Positions 11,544 through 24,230 of a stretch of 64,000 nucleotides of DNA are shown here, in pieces. The position numbers were made by a program, and so were the translations under genes. The DNA is taken from contig SNVD02010473.1 in assembly GCA_013180625.2 (NCBI GenBank), positions 2,294,001 to 2,358,000 of the forward strand. Direction: 5' to 3'. How positions within the stretch are numbered: position 1 is the first letter of the stretch; each line of letters begins with the position of its first letter. This DNA is from Boswellia sacra. Lineage: Eukaryota > Streptophyta > Magnoliopsida > Sapindales > Burseraceae. The notes under the pieces are model-generated. The model saw only the letters and a program-made list of their open reading frames with translations. It was not told the DNA's origin and searched no databases.

Positions 11544-13161
11544 CTGTTAAAGAAGATAAAAAAAATTGACATAATTATAAACAACGTAAATTTTATAATA
11601 TAATGAAGCCAAAGAAAATTAGAAGTATTATCATGTTAGCTTCATTCAATTTAACAATAATTGAAGTATTTTAAAACTTTATACAAGAAACATTCATCCA
11701 ATTAAATATTTCTTTTACATCCCCACCATAAACTAATTCTTTAATTAGAAATTAAACTATTGATATAGAATAAGTGAAAATATCAAAGATAGAAGACTTA
11801 CCTTATATAAAGCCAGCTTCCATGTTTCACTCTTGAAAGAATTTGTCACGACTAATTAGTTACAACAAAATATTCGTGGAAGAAATAATGAAACCCTGAG
11901 TCTTTTGAATTTGAGTGCTTGACATTTGCAATTCTCTAACGTTTATATACTTGTAACATGGGTACAAAAGGACTTTTCTAATTCTTTTCTTAAACTTTGT
12001 AATATAGAAAACTATGTATCCAAGTTAAGTTAGGAATATATTTTTTCTAATTTTTAGAATACACGTTAAGAATGTTAAACTGTTTAAAATTGGATTCATG
12101 ACTTTTTTTTTTTTTTTTGCATAAGATCATCTTTATACTACTGTGGTAATATGTTGATTCAAATGAAATATTTAATATATATCTTAAAGGCACATGATAA
12201 GTAAACCCTTCTTTTTTGAAACTCTGTCTTACATGAATTCATTATACATATAATAGCTAATTACTTGTTTGATTTAGAATTTGATTATGATTTTTTTTTA
12301 CACGGATACAACAAAATTTAAAAAAATAAATAAATATTAAAAAAACTTTGTTGACTGAAACGTTTTTCAAAAACCGTTTGTAGCTCAACAATTTGTTATT
12401 ATTAAAATGAAAAAAAATGATTATTTTCATCAAGTTTAAACTCTAAAAACTTTTTTTATATGATAAAATAACATTTTTTCGGATTTTAAAAAGTTCTAAA
12501 AAAAATTTCTACTCCTATATGATTTAGAAATCCACCCAATCTCCGATCAAGGCGTGGGAGGGCTTCGCTTCACCTCTGATTCACCACCCTGCAAGTTTGT
12601 GAAAGGGAGTTTGTTTTTTGTGGGAGGGCCTAGGTTCGGATATCTTCGGATATCTGAGGTTTAAATTTCTAGATTTTATCCAAAATTTTAAAAACGAATT
12701 TTGAATAAAACCAAATGGACCCCCTCTGTATCTCTCATAACAAGTACGAAACTTTGCTTGAGATTATGGGGTTAGTTTGAGTTAAGGAGAAGATAAAGAT
12801 ATACCCCAATCCTGGTTTGAAATTATTTTATAGTCACGGATATATATGAATGAAAATCACCCATATTACAGAATTAATCAACTAATTAAAATAGCAAATT
12901 TGGCAACAAGGCTTTCAAATGCCGACGCTACGGAATTTTTTTTTTTTTTATCTGAGCGTATATTCTGAGTATTTTTCTATTCACCTTAGCTCTCTTCTGC
13001 AATTAATATTCAGATAAATGATTAATTCATAATTTAAAATCAGGAAATTTATTTTCACAATTGGTAGTATGGATTGGTTGTAGTCGTCGATTATTCTATC
13101 TATTTATAAACAACAAAAGCAAACAATAAGCAACGGTAAACAATAATGCAGTTAACAATTT
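11544..13161. other. Intergenic DNA
   Basis: This A/T-rich stretch contains the possible upstream exon of the MATH gene (near 11815-11850) and then no supported coding sequence. A more G/C-balanced block at 12530-12770 ends in a motif (ACCAAATGGACCCC) that resembles transposon termini, but I could not find a matching partner end. Confidence 0.5.
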
Positions 13162-14290
13162 CTACAACTGCATCAAAGAATCATCAGGCGATGCACCAGG
13201 GCCCCATATGCAGATATCCAACTTGAGCTGCCTATTCGGAGCCAAAAAATATGGAACTGGAAGCAATTTCCCACAGGGAGTAGGCCAGTCCTCAGCATCA
13301 GCTTCATTCTCTCCAGGCCTCATCAATGTAGACGATTCAAGTTCAGTGGGGCTCCATCTGCACTCTTCCTTTACAAGAATATCATACTTCAAGCAAGATT
13401 CCCCATTTTCTGCGTGATTAGCTGATATAAAATTCAAGTCCGGAATGGTACCATTTTTGAGATTGAGAATATACAGGATCCGATCTGTCTCTTCTTGAAG
13501 AATAAGGAATTTTTCATTGGCATTTAAGGTAATGTGAAAGACTTTGTTATATAGAAATTGCACTGATGAAATTTTATGTTTACGAGTTAAGTGTGTGTAT
13601 AATTGAGCGGATGGAGCAGTATAGTTGCAATTTGGAATGGGGCATGAACACAGCTCATGTTGGCATCTACTTCTGTGAATATCATATTTGTTGTTGTAAC
13701 TAATTTTTTCTTTGCAGCCATACTTGACGTTTGGGCAAAATACTTTGGCAGACTCTAAAGCCTTCTCAATGACCTTGCAGCGAATAGAACCAATAGGCAA
13801 ACAGCAGAAGGAACATTTGTTTTTGAGTTTGGGGCAGCAGATGGAGCAGGCTATATGCCCATGTTCACACTGAGAATTGGAAAAGCAAAAAGACCAAAGG
13901 TTATGTAATGCTCATTCTCATATTTCACGAACCATAACTGACACACATTCAGTATTAACTTCTTGCAGAAAATCCCGGCAGGACAAATTAATTAAACTCA
14001 GATAAATGTACAAGATATGAAATAAAAACGCTAGTATTTTATGCATAAAAAATTTATCCAATTGTAATTATCTTCATACAAACACAAAGAGCCGAAGTGA
14101 AACAAACCTGAAAGACTGGAGTAGTCAAGGGCTCATAGCAAATGGGGCAATTGAGAACATCTGGGTCGGTTAGAATAACAGAATCTCCCCCCAATTCGTC
14201 TCCTTCGAAATTGGTTTGGTGTTGAATATCTTTCTTCGGTCTCGTTGAATTCTCTCTGCTTGGTCCTTCACCTTCTTCTAAGCTATCCAT
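13162..14290 (-). CDS. SINA-like RING E3 ubiquitin ligase, two exons
   Basis: Exon 1 is 14290-14108 (61 codons) and exon 2 is 13869-13162 (235 codons plus stop), giving 296 residues. The 238-bp intron (14107-13870) has GT and AG ends and phase 0. The RING spans C48, C51, C62, H66, C69, C72, C80, C83, so the intron separates the first two ligands from the rest. The SIAH zinc-finger region (about residues 100-165) and TRAF-like domain (about 165-285, ending LDICIWGPG) are complete. The residue after the last RING cysteine is C rather than the R seen in several siblings. The ATG at 14290 starts MDSLEE, matching the MDSLED start of the 28227 gene. It would act as an E2-dependent ubiquitin ligase on unknown substrates. 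No internal stop is seen. Confidence 0.92.
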
Positions 14291-14324
14291 TTGAAGATAC
14301 CTTTTCTTGTTCTCCCTATGGCTT

Positions 14325-14332
14325 CTTTTATA
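14325..14332 (-). promoter_or_regulatory. Possible TATA box of the 14290 SINA gene
   Basis: TATAAAAG on the minus strand lies 35 nt before the ATG. The sequence is a good match to the plant TATA consensus, but the implied leader is very short. Confidence 0.4.
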
Positions 14333-14933
14333 GAATACTGAGGTCCTTTTAATTTGTTCTTTACTTTATGGTAAACTAATCCTTATTCTAAACAAATTTG
14401 ATTTAATCTTGGAATACAAAGATTTGGAATGTTGGTATGATAATAAAAATTTGGAAAGAAAACAAATCCGAGAGAAAATAAATCTGGTTAAAATAAAATT
14501 TCCATTTTAGACCCAATTATTAGGAACAATAAATTTTTTTTTGTCCAATCAATGGAATCTAATCTAATTAGTGACTGGATTCCATATACAATCTAAAATC
14601 TAATCACGTCTTTTTCATATATTTATGTATTAGAACGAGTGTCGAATTGACTATTGCCGAAACATATAGCGTTTGCGCCTAATACTCGGGAATAGGTTTT
14701 TTTTTTTGGGTCAATAAATAAATGCCCATTTTCACACTGTACAAACCACGCCAAATAGAAATTCTAGGGACGAATCAATATTTTCATATAAAGACAAATA
14801 GTTACGAATGAAATAATCAAATTGAAGTTGGGAATAATATCAAAAACTACCCTAATTAAGGTATTTTATACAATACAATGAAATAGAAATAAACTTAATT
14901 AGAGGATTTGATACCCTTAAACTGAATAAAGTA
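14333..14933. other. Intergenic DNA with a scrap of SINA exon 2
   Basis: Most of this is A/T-rich 5' flank. At about 14723-14742 the minus strand reads as a splice-acceptor-like end plus CENGH, the first residues of SINA exon 2, and the sequence then departs. The following 150 bp resembles DNA downstream of the copies at 19.1 and 26.8 kb, so this is a duplicated junction rather than a gene. Confidence 0.55.
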
Positions 14934-16360
14934 CTATCCTATATCCCACTCCAGCTGCTTATCAGAACTAATGAAATAATGTAGAACTGGAAGCGACCAA
15001 TATGTTTTTGGTCACTAACTTCAAGTTAATCTTTGTTTAGACAGTTGCATGCATTAGATTGGAATTAAATGCTGCTCCTCCATTCGTCCTTTTCCTTAGC
15101 CAATAAATCGTAGTACATGACTTCCTCACCTGGGATGCAATACAACCAACTGATATTAAATTCCAATGAGGATGAGTTGTACAATTGTGAAGAATAAATA
15201 GGTATCCGTCTTTCTCTTCTTGAAGAATAAGGACTTCTCATTAGCATTCAAGGTAATGTGAAATACTTTATTGAATAGAATTGCACTGCTGAACTCTTCT
15301 GCTTCTTGTTGAAGTGTTTGTACATAACTGCCTTGATAAACCAACATAGTTGCAGTCCAAAATCGGGCAGGAACATGGCGCATGAAGGCATTTATTGAGT
15401 GGTGATATTTTTTTTTTTTTAACTAACCGATTGTTTCTTTGCATCCATAGTTGTAGTATGTGCATAGAACTTTAGCAGACTACAACTCTCATGAATGGCC
15501 ATGCAGCGGCAAGAGCCAGTAAATGCACAGCAGGAGTGACATTAGTTTTCGAGTGCGATGATGGGGCAAGAGAAGAAAGTTATATGCCCATTCTCACACT
15601 GAATTGAAGAGCAAACATTCCATAAGTGACACCAATAAATACCAAACTTAAAAAAAAAAAAAAAAAAAAAATTCAGTAACAAGCTCGTTGTTAACTTGAT
15701 GTAAGGTATCTCAACAGAACAAACTAAAGCAAGACAATGAAATCCCAGATAAAAGTAATAAGCACCAAAACAGGTCAAAACAGAGAATTCAAGTCCGGAA
15801 CCAGCAATCCTGAGTAACCGTTAACAACCCAAACAAGTAAACTTCTAACATAACAAACAGATCCAACATATAATGTCGTGATACAAGCACAAATATGAGT
15901 AAAGGAAGTTTTTTTTTTTTAATTAAATAGCCCAAATAAAGTCCTTTTAGATTTTTGTGAGAGTTTTGTTTACAACACAAAAGTTAAGTTCTATAATGCT
16001 CATTCTCATATTTCACAAACCAAAACTGACATCCATTCAGTAGTAATTTCCTGCAGAAAATCCCAACATGACAAACGAACGAAACCCGGATAGAAGTAGG
16101 AGAAATCAAATAAGCTAGCATTCCATGCATAACAAACATACCCAATTGCAATTATCTTCATACAAACACAAAGAGCCGAAGAGAAAACAAACCTGTAAGA
16201 TTGGAACAGTCAAGGGCTCACAAAAACAGGGGCAATTGAAAACATTTGGCTCGGTTAGAAATACAGAATCAGCCCTCTTCGTCTTCTTTGAAGTTGGTTT
16301 GGTGTTGAAAATCTCTGGATTACTTTTTCTTGTCGTGTTTAAGTTTATTTTGTAATGCAA
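14934..16360 (-). pseudogene. SINA-like pseudogene with altered RING
   Basis: Exon 1 remnant is 16360-16193 and exon 2 is 15598-14934, separated by a 594-bp intron with intact splice sites. Exon 1 has no ATG at the family start, and its RING reads CPCFC, so the second zinc ligand position is phenylalanine. Exon 2 opens with CENGHIT, then meets a stop after about 18 codons and has several frameshifts. Zinc-finger (LHAPCSCPILDCNYVGLS) and TRAF-like (MYYDLLAKE) fragments are still legible in shifted frames. The C-terminus ends early at LEWDIG instead of LDICIWGPG. A second copy of its upstream part lies at 41.3-42.2 kb with the same CPCFC change. Confidence 0.88.
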
Positions 16361-16958
16361 ATACCGTCTCTACTGGCCTCTTCTAATTGTTCCTTTCTTT
16401 GTGTAAACTAAAATTTTTTCTAAACAAATTTGATTTAATTTCGGACACTAAAATTTGAAATCTTGATATACAAAGAAAATAGGAAAGAAAATAAATCCTG
16501 GACAAAAATATATCTGACTTAAATAAAGCATTTCCATAATTTTTCAACCCAATTTTGGACATATTTAGAAGTAACAATAATTTAAAAAAAAAATCAATGG
16601 AATCCAATCTGATTCCAATATATATGTACGTGTGCATGCATGCATTAGAATCAAATTAAAGTTTACAATATCTGAGCAAAGACATTTTTAATCAAGTCCA
16701 ATTTTTATTGAATGGTTTGGTTCCAACTTTCAATCTCTTATTGCACTTCATTTTTTTAAGTACATTTTTGCAATTTCTTCAAATCTTAGCATACAACCCC
16801 AAGTACGATTCCTTATTTAATTATGGGCACAACAGAAAGGATAATATCTTGCTCTTCTTGGGGAAGAAGTAATCTTCACTAACATTTAATTTGAAAAACT
16901 AGCTCTTCTTTAGGAAGAAGCAATCTTTGACTAACATTTAATTTGGAAGACTGTACCT
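16361..16958. other. 5' flank shared with the 42.2-42.8 kb region
   Basis: This A/T-rich non-coding DNA matches 42239-42842 almost base for base (for example the AAGAAGCAATCTTTGACTAA block just before the transposon). It is part of the duplicated segment. I see no gene. Confidence 0.75.
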
Positions 16959-18446
16959 TAAGGGCCCGTTTGAAAGTCTGGACTGGATTGGACTGGACTG
17001 AAAGTGGGATTAGGATTAGGATTGCGATTGGACTGGACTGGAGTATATATAGTATTATCTTTTGTTTGGTGCAACAGGGACTGGACTATTTGTAATCCTA
17101 TCCCATGTTTGGTATAATTTAGGACTGGATTATGTTATTGAATTAATTTATATTCAAATAACAAAACTTTTATTATTGACAACTTAAATTTTTTTCTTTT
17201 TCTTTATTATATATGTAAAAAATTATACAAATAAAATAAAACACATACAAACTCAATTTTTAAAATATAAATTTAAAACAAAATATATTTATATCTACTT
17301 TAAAAATATATAAATAAAAAATATACAAAATTATGAGAGAATTTTTCGCTTCAAAATTTTAATGATAGGAACTTATTTATTTACTTAACATTTCACTAGG
17401 GTAATAACAAATTCAACTGCCCAAATGACCCCATTCAAGTCTAAAACAAAAAAGTGCAACAATTCTACCATAAACACAGCCGACACAATTACTAAAGTGA
17501 GTCAAAAGAAAAGTTAGTACTTTGAATAAATAAATGAGCATGAAAAGGACCAAAGTTTGTGCTTGCTCATTTCATATAAAGCATTCTGGACACCTGAACC
17601 TCTGCAACTTTCTTCAAATGAATCATTACTTACATGCTCAATTTTTCTTCAAAGAAATTTTAATTTAACCCACCATTCCTTGTAATTTCAGGTATGCAAA
17701 TGTTATCCGTTGGCTATTTGAGAACAGCAGCAAAACTTAAAATAAATTGCTTTCCTGAAAAGTTTTTGGTATCTTTTGAGCCTTCAATGCTTTCTTTTTC
17801 TTTAGATTAGCTTTATTATATATGGTGAGTGTTTGAGATCTTGACAAAACATCACAATTTATTAAAAGAAATTGACAAAACCCAGAAGCCGAAACATCAC
17901 AAAACCAAGAATCCAGATGCCAAAATCACACCAAAACATCCCAAAACAAAGAAATCAACTAAAGAAACAAAGAAAGAAAGTGAAGAAGTACCTGATCCAA
18001 GTTGCCCACAGCTTAAAATGACAATAGCCAAAACCCTGCCTCGAAAGAAAAACAAGTAAAATCTGAAAAAAAATTGAAAAAAAAATAAAGAAATTATTAA
18101 GATAATGGATATAATCTAGTGGGTGAAAGAAAATTGAGAGAAAAAGAGAGAGGGAGTAAAATTTCTGATTCTTTACCTGAGTTCTAGTCCAAAGAGAAGA
18201 TGGCTTTCTGACTTAGGTTGAGGAGGAGAAAGCAGAGAGAAGCACAACCCGTATGTCTTAATTAGTCCCCGTCCCAAGCTGTCCCATGGCGGAGAACGGG
18301 ACTACATAGTCCTGGAAATTTGGACTTATTTTACTGTTAAGATTAATAAACCCAACTCATATAAATTACCAAACATGGGTCCAAGATTATTAATCCTTAT
18401 CTGTTATCCAGTCCCATGCTAAGCCCGTCTTCCAAACGGGCCCTAA
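16959..18446. mobile_element. PIF/Harbinger-like DNA element, non-autonomous
   Basis: A 1482-bp element (16962-18443) is bounded by inverted termini GGGCCCGTTTG and CAAACGGGCCC and flanked on both sides by TAA (16959-16961 and 18444-18446). A 3-bp TAA/TTA target duplication is typical of PIF/Harbinger (Tourist-like) elements. The paralogous segment at 42.84 kb carries one TAA at the same point with no element, which confirms the boundaries. The left end holds tandem GGACTGGATTGGACTGGACT motifs. No transposase is encoded; the lysine-rich open frame at 17829-18059 is low-complexity. The element sits inside a SINA relic. Confidence 0.88.
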
Positions 18447-18720
18447 AAGTAGTGCAGTCTGGAAAGGGCAAAAACACAGTGCATATTGGCGCGTTATCTG
18501 GCAACTAAAATCATTTATGTTATAACTCAATGTTTTTTCTTGAGTTTTGGGCAACAGATAAGAGCATGCCACATACCCATTTTCATATTTTACAAACCAA
18601 ACTGACCACACAATAATAATAAAAACCAGAATAGAAGTATTATGGATCAAATCAATCAAAAGTTCGCCAGCATTTCATGCATAGGCAGCATAGCAACCAT
18701 ATCTTCATCAAAGACAAATA
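18447..18720 (-). pseudogene. SINA-like exon-2 scrap and intron remnant
   Basis: On the minus strand, 18590 to about 18450 reads YENGYVACS, then degenerate RING and zinc-finger sequence (YALCFCPF), with the third RING cysteine changed and no clean frame. Sequence above 18600 resembles SINA intron DNA (CATTTCATGCATA motif). The counterpart at 42846-42950 lacks the transposon. It is non-functional. Confidence 0.7.
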
Positions 18721-19109
18721 GTTTTAAGGAGTGAAATTAAAAAGATTGAATTGAAGTTGGAGAGACAACAATGAAATTAAAAAATAAAATAAAATAAAAA
18801 GAGTTTAGAGATCCCTTGATTGCACACTATTACCTTGGCAGTGTCCTACAATACAATGGCACGGTCAGGTTAAGTAAACTTTATGCAGAGGATTTGAATC
18901 CGCGAACAAAATAATTATCAAGTCCATAAAAAAAGAATCTCCAAAGAGAATATTTTAATAGTTTATCAAAAAACTCATCACAAGTCCTAATGACAATATA
19001 AAATATGAATGATGACCAAATCAAACACACAAAAACCAAATGAGAAAATGAATAAGATTCTAACGACTTGATTAAGATTATCCTACATCCTAAATCCTAA
19101 TAACATCTC
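18721..19109. other. Non-coding 3' flank of the 19.1 kb SINA pseudogene
   Basis: This resembles the downstream flanks at 14.8, 26.5 and 29.2 kb (a run of AAATAAAATAAAA, then AGAGATCCC and GCA..TGATA-like blocks). No coding content is seen. Confidence 0.55.
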
Positions 19110-20330
19110 CTAAATTTTATTCTCTTCAGGATTTAAACCAGAACCCCAGATGCAGATGTCCAACTCAAGCTGCTCATCAGAGCCAATCAAATAAAGTGGA
19201 ACTGGAAGCAACCCATATGCTTCTGGATCATCAGCTTCAAGTTCAACTTCATCTTTGCTTCAAAAGCTGAATGTCATAGATTGGAATTTAATTTTGGTCC
19301 CCCAATCAGCCTTTTCTTTAGCCGAAATGTCATACTACATGCCTTCCTCAGTTGGAGATGCAATACAACTAACTGATATTAAATAATTGTCAGCTTCAGT
19401 AGCACAATTGTAGAGAATGAATAGGGCTCCATCTTTCGCTTCTTGAAGAATAAGGGACCTGTCATTATCATTTAAGGTAATGTGAAAAAACTTTATTGAA
19501 TTGAAATTGTACTGCTGAACTATTATGGTTCTTGCTGAAGTGTTTGTATAACTGTCTGGATGGACCAACATAGTCACACCGTCCTAAAATGGGCAGGAAC
19601 ATGGGGCTGGAGGCATTCATTGAGCTGGTGATCACGTTTCTTTTTTAAGTAACTGATTGATTCTTTGCATCCATACTCGGAGTAAGGGCATAGAACTTTG
19701 GCAAACTTTAAAACTCTCTCAATGGCCCTGCAGCGGTTAGAACCAATATATGCTTTGCACGATGAACATGGGGCATGGAGACTAAAAACTCAGTTTGGTT
19801 TGTAAAATATGAAGATGGGTATAAATACAACCAAAACTAACAAAAACACTCTAGCAAGCTCCTTGTAAACTTGATGCAAGATATATAAACAAAACAAACA
19901 ATCAAAACCCAGATGAAATTACCAAAGCACATAAACAGATCAAAACAGAGAATCCAAGTTGGGACAAAGCAATACTAAGCAACCATTACAAACCCAAAAA
20001 CATAAACTTTTAACGTAACAAACATACCCAATAGATAATGTCCTCATAGAAACACAAATATGAGTAAAGGAAGAAACTTTTTTTTTGATTAAACAGCCCT
20101 ATTTAAATTTTTTGAGTTCTAACACACTTGAGAAAGTGAGATTAAATAGGGCATTTGTGGACAACAAACCTGAAAGACAGGAGTGGTCAACGAATCAAAG
20201 CAAATGGGGCAGTCAAGAGCATCAGGGTCAGGTAGAATCACATAATCAGACTTAAATCCTTCTTGGTTTTGCGTTTGAGTTTGAGAATCCCTCTTCGGTC
20301 TCTTCAGTTTCTGTCTTCTTGGTCATGGTA
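19110..20330 (-). pseudogene. SINA-like pseudogene, two nonsense codons
   Basis: Exon 2 (about 19800-19110) and exon 1 (about 20330-20170) are recognisable. Exon 1 ends DPDALDCPICFDSLTTPVFQ followed by a good GT donor, but its frame has no upstream ATG before a stop. The start of exon 2 is rearranged so that the C...GH...C segment of the RING is missing. The TRAF-like domain has TAG in place of a tyrosine codon in the MYYD-type motif near 19330 and TGA in place of an arginine codon (CGA to TGA) near 19260. The end, LELDICIWGSG, is still clean. These lesions make a functional ligase impossible. Confidence 0.87.
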
Positions 20331-20388
20331 ACCTAGTCGATGATTTTGCCATTCCTCCCTTCGGAGTCCTATTCTGTAAATTTGGGCC

Positions 20389-22786
20389 CCGTTTGACAGT
20401 CGGGTTGGACTGGAATGGACTATTTTAAGATTGGGATTAAAATTAGATTAGATTGGACTGAATTATAGATAGCACTATTTTATAATCATATTAATATATA
20501 ATAATATTATCTATTAAATACCTTTATGAAACTAAATTATATTAATATATAATAAATTTTTAAAAAATCAATCTTTAAATATAAAATAATTATTTTTATT
20601 TAAATTTAATTTGAATAAATATTAATTTAATATTCATATTAAAAATATTTAAATACCTTTATTTTTTTAAGACTAATAATTCAAAATATTATATTAATTT
20701 TAAATTTAATATTATTGGTTATTTAATATTATTAATACATTATTTTATAATTAAACATTCAATATGAATTATAAATTAAAATATAATTGAATTAAAAATT
20801 ATTAATTATTAATTATAACTATATTATAATATATTTTATATGTATTTTTCAATATTTTATACTCTTACATTTATATTTTCTTAATAATCCTTTATTTTAT
20901 TATAGTAAATTTTATTATTATTTTTTATTATATCAAGAATTATTTATTTTATTTATTATTTTATTAGATTTAATAATTTATTGTTTATAATATTTCTAAA
21001 TTATTTATATATTATTATATTAATATTTGTCTAATAATATAATATTTTATTATATTAATTTCACTAAAATTATAACTTAATTTCACTAATTTTTCCCTTT
21101 TTTGCTCTATTTCTATACTTACTTTGACAAACAATTTACAACAACACTCGTCTACTTTCAAAATTCACACAATTAGGTAAACATCTTTTAGACACATACC
21201 TCATATCTCCTTAAAATTTTTAAAGCGATTTGGGGTCATTAGATCACTCAAAATAATCAAATTCATTACCTCAACAATCCTGCTACTGCATTCACTTCAC
21301 TGAGCACTATCAACTTAAAAATTTGTAGGGATTTCAATCCTACTCAAATGGCTACAACAATTTATAGGCTGGTATATAACATATTTATATACCTTAATAC
21401 CAAAAATCAGGGCTTTTCAAGATGTTTAACCTATTCAAATCCATTTATTTCTAACTGCCCTGTTTTGGAAACTAAAAATTCCAGTTTTAACAAGCCAACT
21501 TTAAAAATCTATAACAATTCACACAGAGCTTCAATCTCAGTAAAAATTTAAGGTCTCATATGTGTCTCATATATGACACATAGAAGAACTTGCATACAAA
21601 AATTCAGGCACTTTTATAAAGATTTGCCCCCTCAAATCAAGTTCACTCTCCCTGCCCTGATTTAAAACAAGGGAAATTCACAAATTTCGAACCAGAATTT
21701 CAAAATTCATTACAATTTACACACTATGAATTTTTAAGTGATTCCAATTTCTATAAACTCCTGGACATGTCTATTTTCATTCATAAAATTTTCAGAACAA
21801 GAAAACGTCCCCCTGATTTTTGAGAATTTTCGGAACATGTACTGTTCAGTATAGACAAAAATTCTAGGATTGAACTAAACTCTCATTTCTAGCTCATATC
21901 TTCATCTCCTTACTTAGATACATTTAAAACTCATTCAAATTCATGTTTTCACACAAATTTCCAGCAGCACAAACAAAAATTCATATACTCAGATCACAAT
22001 CCAAAAGAATTCTTGCAAACACACACATTAAATCAAGAATTCTAAGGAAAAAGATGAGTTCTTACCCTTTTCTTTTTTCCTTCTCCTTCCCTTCTTTGTG
22101 GTCTTGATGAATTTTTGTGTTGAAAACTCAGAGAGAGTGTGAAGAGCTGAAACCCTTCATTTAGGAGCAAGAGGGAAGAAATTCTAGAATTTTTCCCATT
22201 TTTATAGATAAATATTAAGGTAAATTTTTCATTAGTCCTTCTCTCCTCTTTTATGACTATTAAACCCATCACTCTCTTAATAAAGCCCCTCATTCTTTCA
22301 TTTATTACATTACAATTCAAATACATTACATATATATTAATACATATGTAACCATAACACATGATATAATGTACACTATAAAATTTAGGATATTACACTA
22401 ACAATGGCAATAGGGGAAGAAAGGAGGAGGTTTGTTACTAGTGGAGTTTGCTTTTTTTTTTCTTTTTTAATTCTCATCATCACAAATTGTGAGATGATGA
22501 AGTTTTATTTATTTTTTTTTTTTGGGATTTTTGCAAAGGAAGGGAGTTGGTGATTCGATCATGGGAGAGATGGAGGAGATTGTGAACAGTGAAGAGAGAA
22601 TTATGCAGTCTAATACAAGCGGTGGAGGTGGGTTAATTTCAGGCAATTTCATTTTCAAGCAGGAGTTATACAGCCCTTATGTGCCATTATCCTATCCCAT
22701 GCTGAGTCATTGCAATGCCCAACGCAGTATATGCCTGCAATGCTGTCCAATGCTATCCTAACCCGCGCATCAAGCACGCCCCTAGT
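20389..22786. mobile_element. Probable second member of the 16962 element family, with nested LTR piece
   Basis: The left end GGGCCCCGTTTGACAGTCGG and following TTGGACTGGAATGGAC resemble the left end at 16962. The right part (22688-22786) carries ATCCTATCCCATGCTGA, close to ATCCAGTCCCATGCTAA at the right end of the first element, and ends in GCACGCCCC. The termini are diverged and I could not match a target duplication, so the borders are approximate. The interior is extremely A/T-rich (20460-21075), then holds an LTR-like piece. No transposase was found. Confidence 0.5.
21100..22395 (-). repeat. LTR-like fragment related to the 48.3-52.2 kb solo LTR
   Basis: Blocks such as TTTGCCCCCTCAAATC and CCTGCCCTG..TTTAAAAC, and the TTCGAACCAGAA..ATTC motif, occur in the same order at 21620-21710 and 51440-51520. 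The promoter-proximal part (CTATAAAAATGGG..ATTCTAGAATT on the minus strand near 22170-22210) is also shared. The fragment is diverged and lacks a clear left end. Confidence 0.65.
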
Positions 22787-24230
22787 GTTCTCAAGAGGGA
22801 GAATTCTTAAGTAAAAGATAAAAAGTGTATAAAGCATCCAACTATACAAATATAGCTTTTGTATTTGAAATATTCATTTTACCACTTTTTAGCAAACTAG
22901 GTATCTTGTTTTCTTTCCTAAACCTTTACTCTCTCAAAAATCTCACAGCCACCATTTTCATACCCACATTATTACTATTTCATAAAAAAAAAACCCTCCA
23001 TAAAAACATGAAATAATCTCCTTAACCTTGGCTGTTCTTGAGCCACTGCCTTGGGCATCGAAATGCCAAACACTAGACCACGATGCTTGCTCTCTGACTG
23101 ATTGTTGCTATTGATGTGCACCTCGGTGGAAGCAGTTAAAGTTTGCTCACGAAAAGCCCATTTTTATGGAGCGAAGCCCATTTTGTTTTGCGAACACTAA
23201 TACACTTGTTTCCACTTAATTACATTGAAATTTAAATTTCCGAATGTATTAATGAAACTGTAAACTTTGAACTTTCTTTCAACAATTCTTCTTCTAACAT
23301 AGATTCTATGTCGATGGCTACCACTTAATTGTTAGTAAACTTGGCTGGATGATCCAACGAAGTTGCAATAAGAAAAACGGTGGCAAAAACATGTTGCATA
23401 GTGGCAGCTCTTCTAGTGCTCCTAATCCATACCTTTTGGTGTAAGTCCTTGTTTTATTTGCATATGTACTTACGAGGCATGGGATAAATGGTAGTTTGAT
23501 AGAGTCGAAAACTTTATCCAACTGCGATAATTACCAGCAGGGAAATTTATTCTTGAGTTCATTGCCAAAGAAGCAATCTAGTAGCTAAATCCCGAGTTTC
23601 ACGCTTATTGCCATGGATACTCAAGCATATACAAAAGCTGATCAGATTGTGATCATAATTCTCGCATACAATCACCCTCTACCACTCCCAAGTCCCAACT
23701 TTATCAGACAAAAGGGAGAACAATTATGTAAATAACAAGAGTCACCAAAAAGTAATAAGAAACATCAAACACGTCTCAAATTGACAAATAATGACTACAT
23801 ACCTGGTCTGGTTCACCTTCTGATTTTGTTCAACAAATTAATGAGTAGAATATAAAAGCATATCCAATATAAACCTAAGCAAGATAGTTGGAGATGAGGG
23901 ACATAATTCGTGATGTGGAGTAGTGCGTTGTCAACAGCTTAAGATTTCAACACCACGAAGGAATTGACTAGACTTCATTATGGAGACACAATCAATTAAC
24001 AAAGCATTAGAGACAAAATAAAAGAATCATTCCTATTAAACATTTAACAACAAAGTTATATATATATTATCAAATACAAAAAGAGGAGCTAGCAGCAATT
24101 TAGCAAAGGCTGACCACTAAAGCAACGATCCCTTCAAGTGGTTCTAAAGGAGCAGGCAGTCATACACTATTTGAAAATAAATAGGATTCTAACCATTTGA
24201 TTAAAATTATCCTACATCCCATTATATCTC
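22787..24230. other. Intergenic DNA containing a SINA zinc-finger scrap
   Basis: There is no supported gene. At about 23338-23412 the minus strand is similar to the part of SINA exon 2 encoding the second zinc finger (the TGGCTGGATGATCCAAC..GTTGCA block seen from the plus strand also occurs near 38583), but it carries no usable frame. The 24060-24070 stretch is a short TA repeat. Confidence 0.5.

Noticed and set aside
12530..12770. G/C-balanced block ending in ACCAAATGGACCCC, resembling a transposon terminus
   Set aside because: No matching inverted end or target duplication could be found nearby.
17829..18059. 76-codon lysine-rich open frame inside the PIF-like element
   Set aside because: Low-complexity K/T/P composition, no domain, and it lies within a non-autonomous transposon.
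22522..22761. 79-codon open frame on the plus strand
   Set aside because: Falls across the right end of the probable DNA element and has no recognisable domain.
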